Origin: MGNI01 sp964353875
Lineage (GTDB): Bacteria; Chloroflexota; Anaerolineae; Anaerolineales; E44-bin32
Length of the DNA: 35,279 bases
Assembly (NCBI GenBank): GCA_964353875.1
Contig: CAYGXU010000023.1
Coordinates: forward strand, 1 to 35,279
Reading direction: 5' to 3'
Shown here: one piece after another, positions 34,719 through 35,279 of the stretch
Position numbering within the stretch: position 1 is the stretch's first letter
Layout: every line of letters starts with the position of its first letter
Made by a program: the position numbers and the translations under genes
The notes under the pieces: generated by a model
What the model saw: the letters and a program-made list of their open reading frames with translations, nothing else
The model's database searches: none
Told to the model about the DNA's origin: nothing

Positions 34719-35172
34719 GTATTATATGGAGAGTCGCTCCGGCCGTCTTCAGGTGATTTATGGTCGTTAGGTTAGAGCTCTCTCCGTTTCTAAGTCGAGA
34801 TGCCATTGCAGAAGCAGAGATACCAGCTTTGACGCCAGTGTCATTACGTATGTCTAGGCTAAATTTTGATGAAATGCTCGCATATTTCGCTTTGAATGCT
34901 ACATGATGCGAAAGTCCGCATCGGTGACTTTCCCCATTGAGAATATAGCCCTTTCTATATACGCTCCTTGATCCCTATTAACCAGATGAGGGCCGTGATC
35001 AGAGATCTTGGTAATCGTATAGGGAGCAAGAAAAGCGAATACGATGGGGTGTATTCCATCTGATGTTGCATATTGCCGTGCTGAGGGAGACAACGGTGTG
35101 GGACCATTCCAAAAGAGCAGTTCCTACATTTACGAAAACAGCTTTCGCCAACTCCAGTTCTGTCTGAAGCAC
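34719..35172. other. Intergenic region, no gene recognised
   Basis: About 450 bases after the hairpin. Several short open frames overlap on both strands without family features, ribosome binding sites or consistent composition. It could be a decayed gene, but I cannot name one. Confidence 0.35.
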
Positions 35173-35244
35173 GTAAGGGCGAAGCATTCACTTTTGGTTG
35201 TTCCCGGCGGAATTAAGTCAAATCAGTGAATGCTTCGCCCTTAC
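35173..35244. repeat. 19-bp perfect inverted repeat, possible palindromic repeat element
   Basis: GTAAGGGCGAAGCATTCAC (35173-35191) is the exact reverse complement of the sequence at 35226-35244. The arms enclose 34 bases (35192-35225). The arms are longer than a typical operator and the element sits in non-coding DNA near the edge of the window. It could be a REP/MITE-like element or a strong cruciform or hairpin. No transposase is adjacent. Confidence 0.75.
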
Positions 35245-35279
35245 CATCCCTGGCAATATGAGTGCCAAAGATAGAATAG

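Overview
The window looks like an anaerobic, probably fermentative member of the Chloroflexota (class Anaerolineae). This is inferred from family content and style: secreted proteins with Thr/Pro-rich linkers after a lipobox, a Ser/Thr kinase fused to a beta-propeller, SpoVS outside a sporulation context, paired deoxynucleoside kinases, a DUF1786 protein, and a GAAC-N4-GTTC type SOS box. I see no rRNA, tRNA, CRISPR array, insertion sequence or phage genes.

Left part (1-9205): the N-terminal end of a CNNM/CorC-like membrane protein runs off the left edge, followed by a Memo-family protein. Then comes a soluble FtsK-type DNA motor protein behind a near-consensus promoter that carries two SOS (LexA) boxes, and a small conserved-looking protein. 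Two clamp-loader subunits, delta (holA, with a DUF6391 membrane protein) and delta-prime (holB), diverge from each other. SpoVS and two deoxynucleoside kinases (Dck-like and Dgk-like) follow.

Middle part (9206-19900): an orphan DNA methyltransferase, two paralogous lipoproteins with a jelly-roll-like domain, a PHP-domain phosphatase, a 974-residue class A penicillin-binding protein in which every catalytic motif I can align is substituted, a DUF1786 protein, and a membrane Ser/Thr kinase with a TolB/WD40-like sensor domain.

Right part (20169-31454) is one system: a complete formate hydrogenlyase-type complex. On the minus strand the order is fdhF, hycB-, hycE-, hycF-, hycG- and hycD-like genes, two antiporter-like subunits and the hycI maturation protease, with fdhD convergent at the far end. 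FdhF oxidises formate, HycB/HycF/HycG carry electrons, HycE makes H2 at a Ni-Fe site, HycD anchors the complex and the antiporter-like subunits probably couple it to ion translocation. The fdhF gene appears broken by a stop, but the stop is an in-frame UGA at the selenocysteine position, followed by a SECIS-type hairpin. The second antiporter gene is interrupted by a 100-N assembly gap and carries an extra degenerate half-antiporter module at its C-terminus.

Right end (31455-35279): a long leader region upstream of the formate hydrogenlyase operon, surE, a secreted trypsin-like protease with an embedded calcium-loop motif, a terminator-like hairpin, and a 19-bp perfect inverted repeat at the edge.
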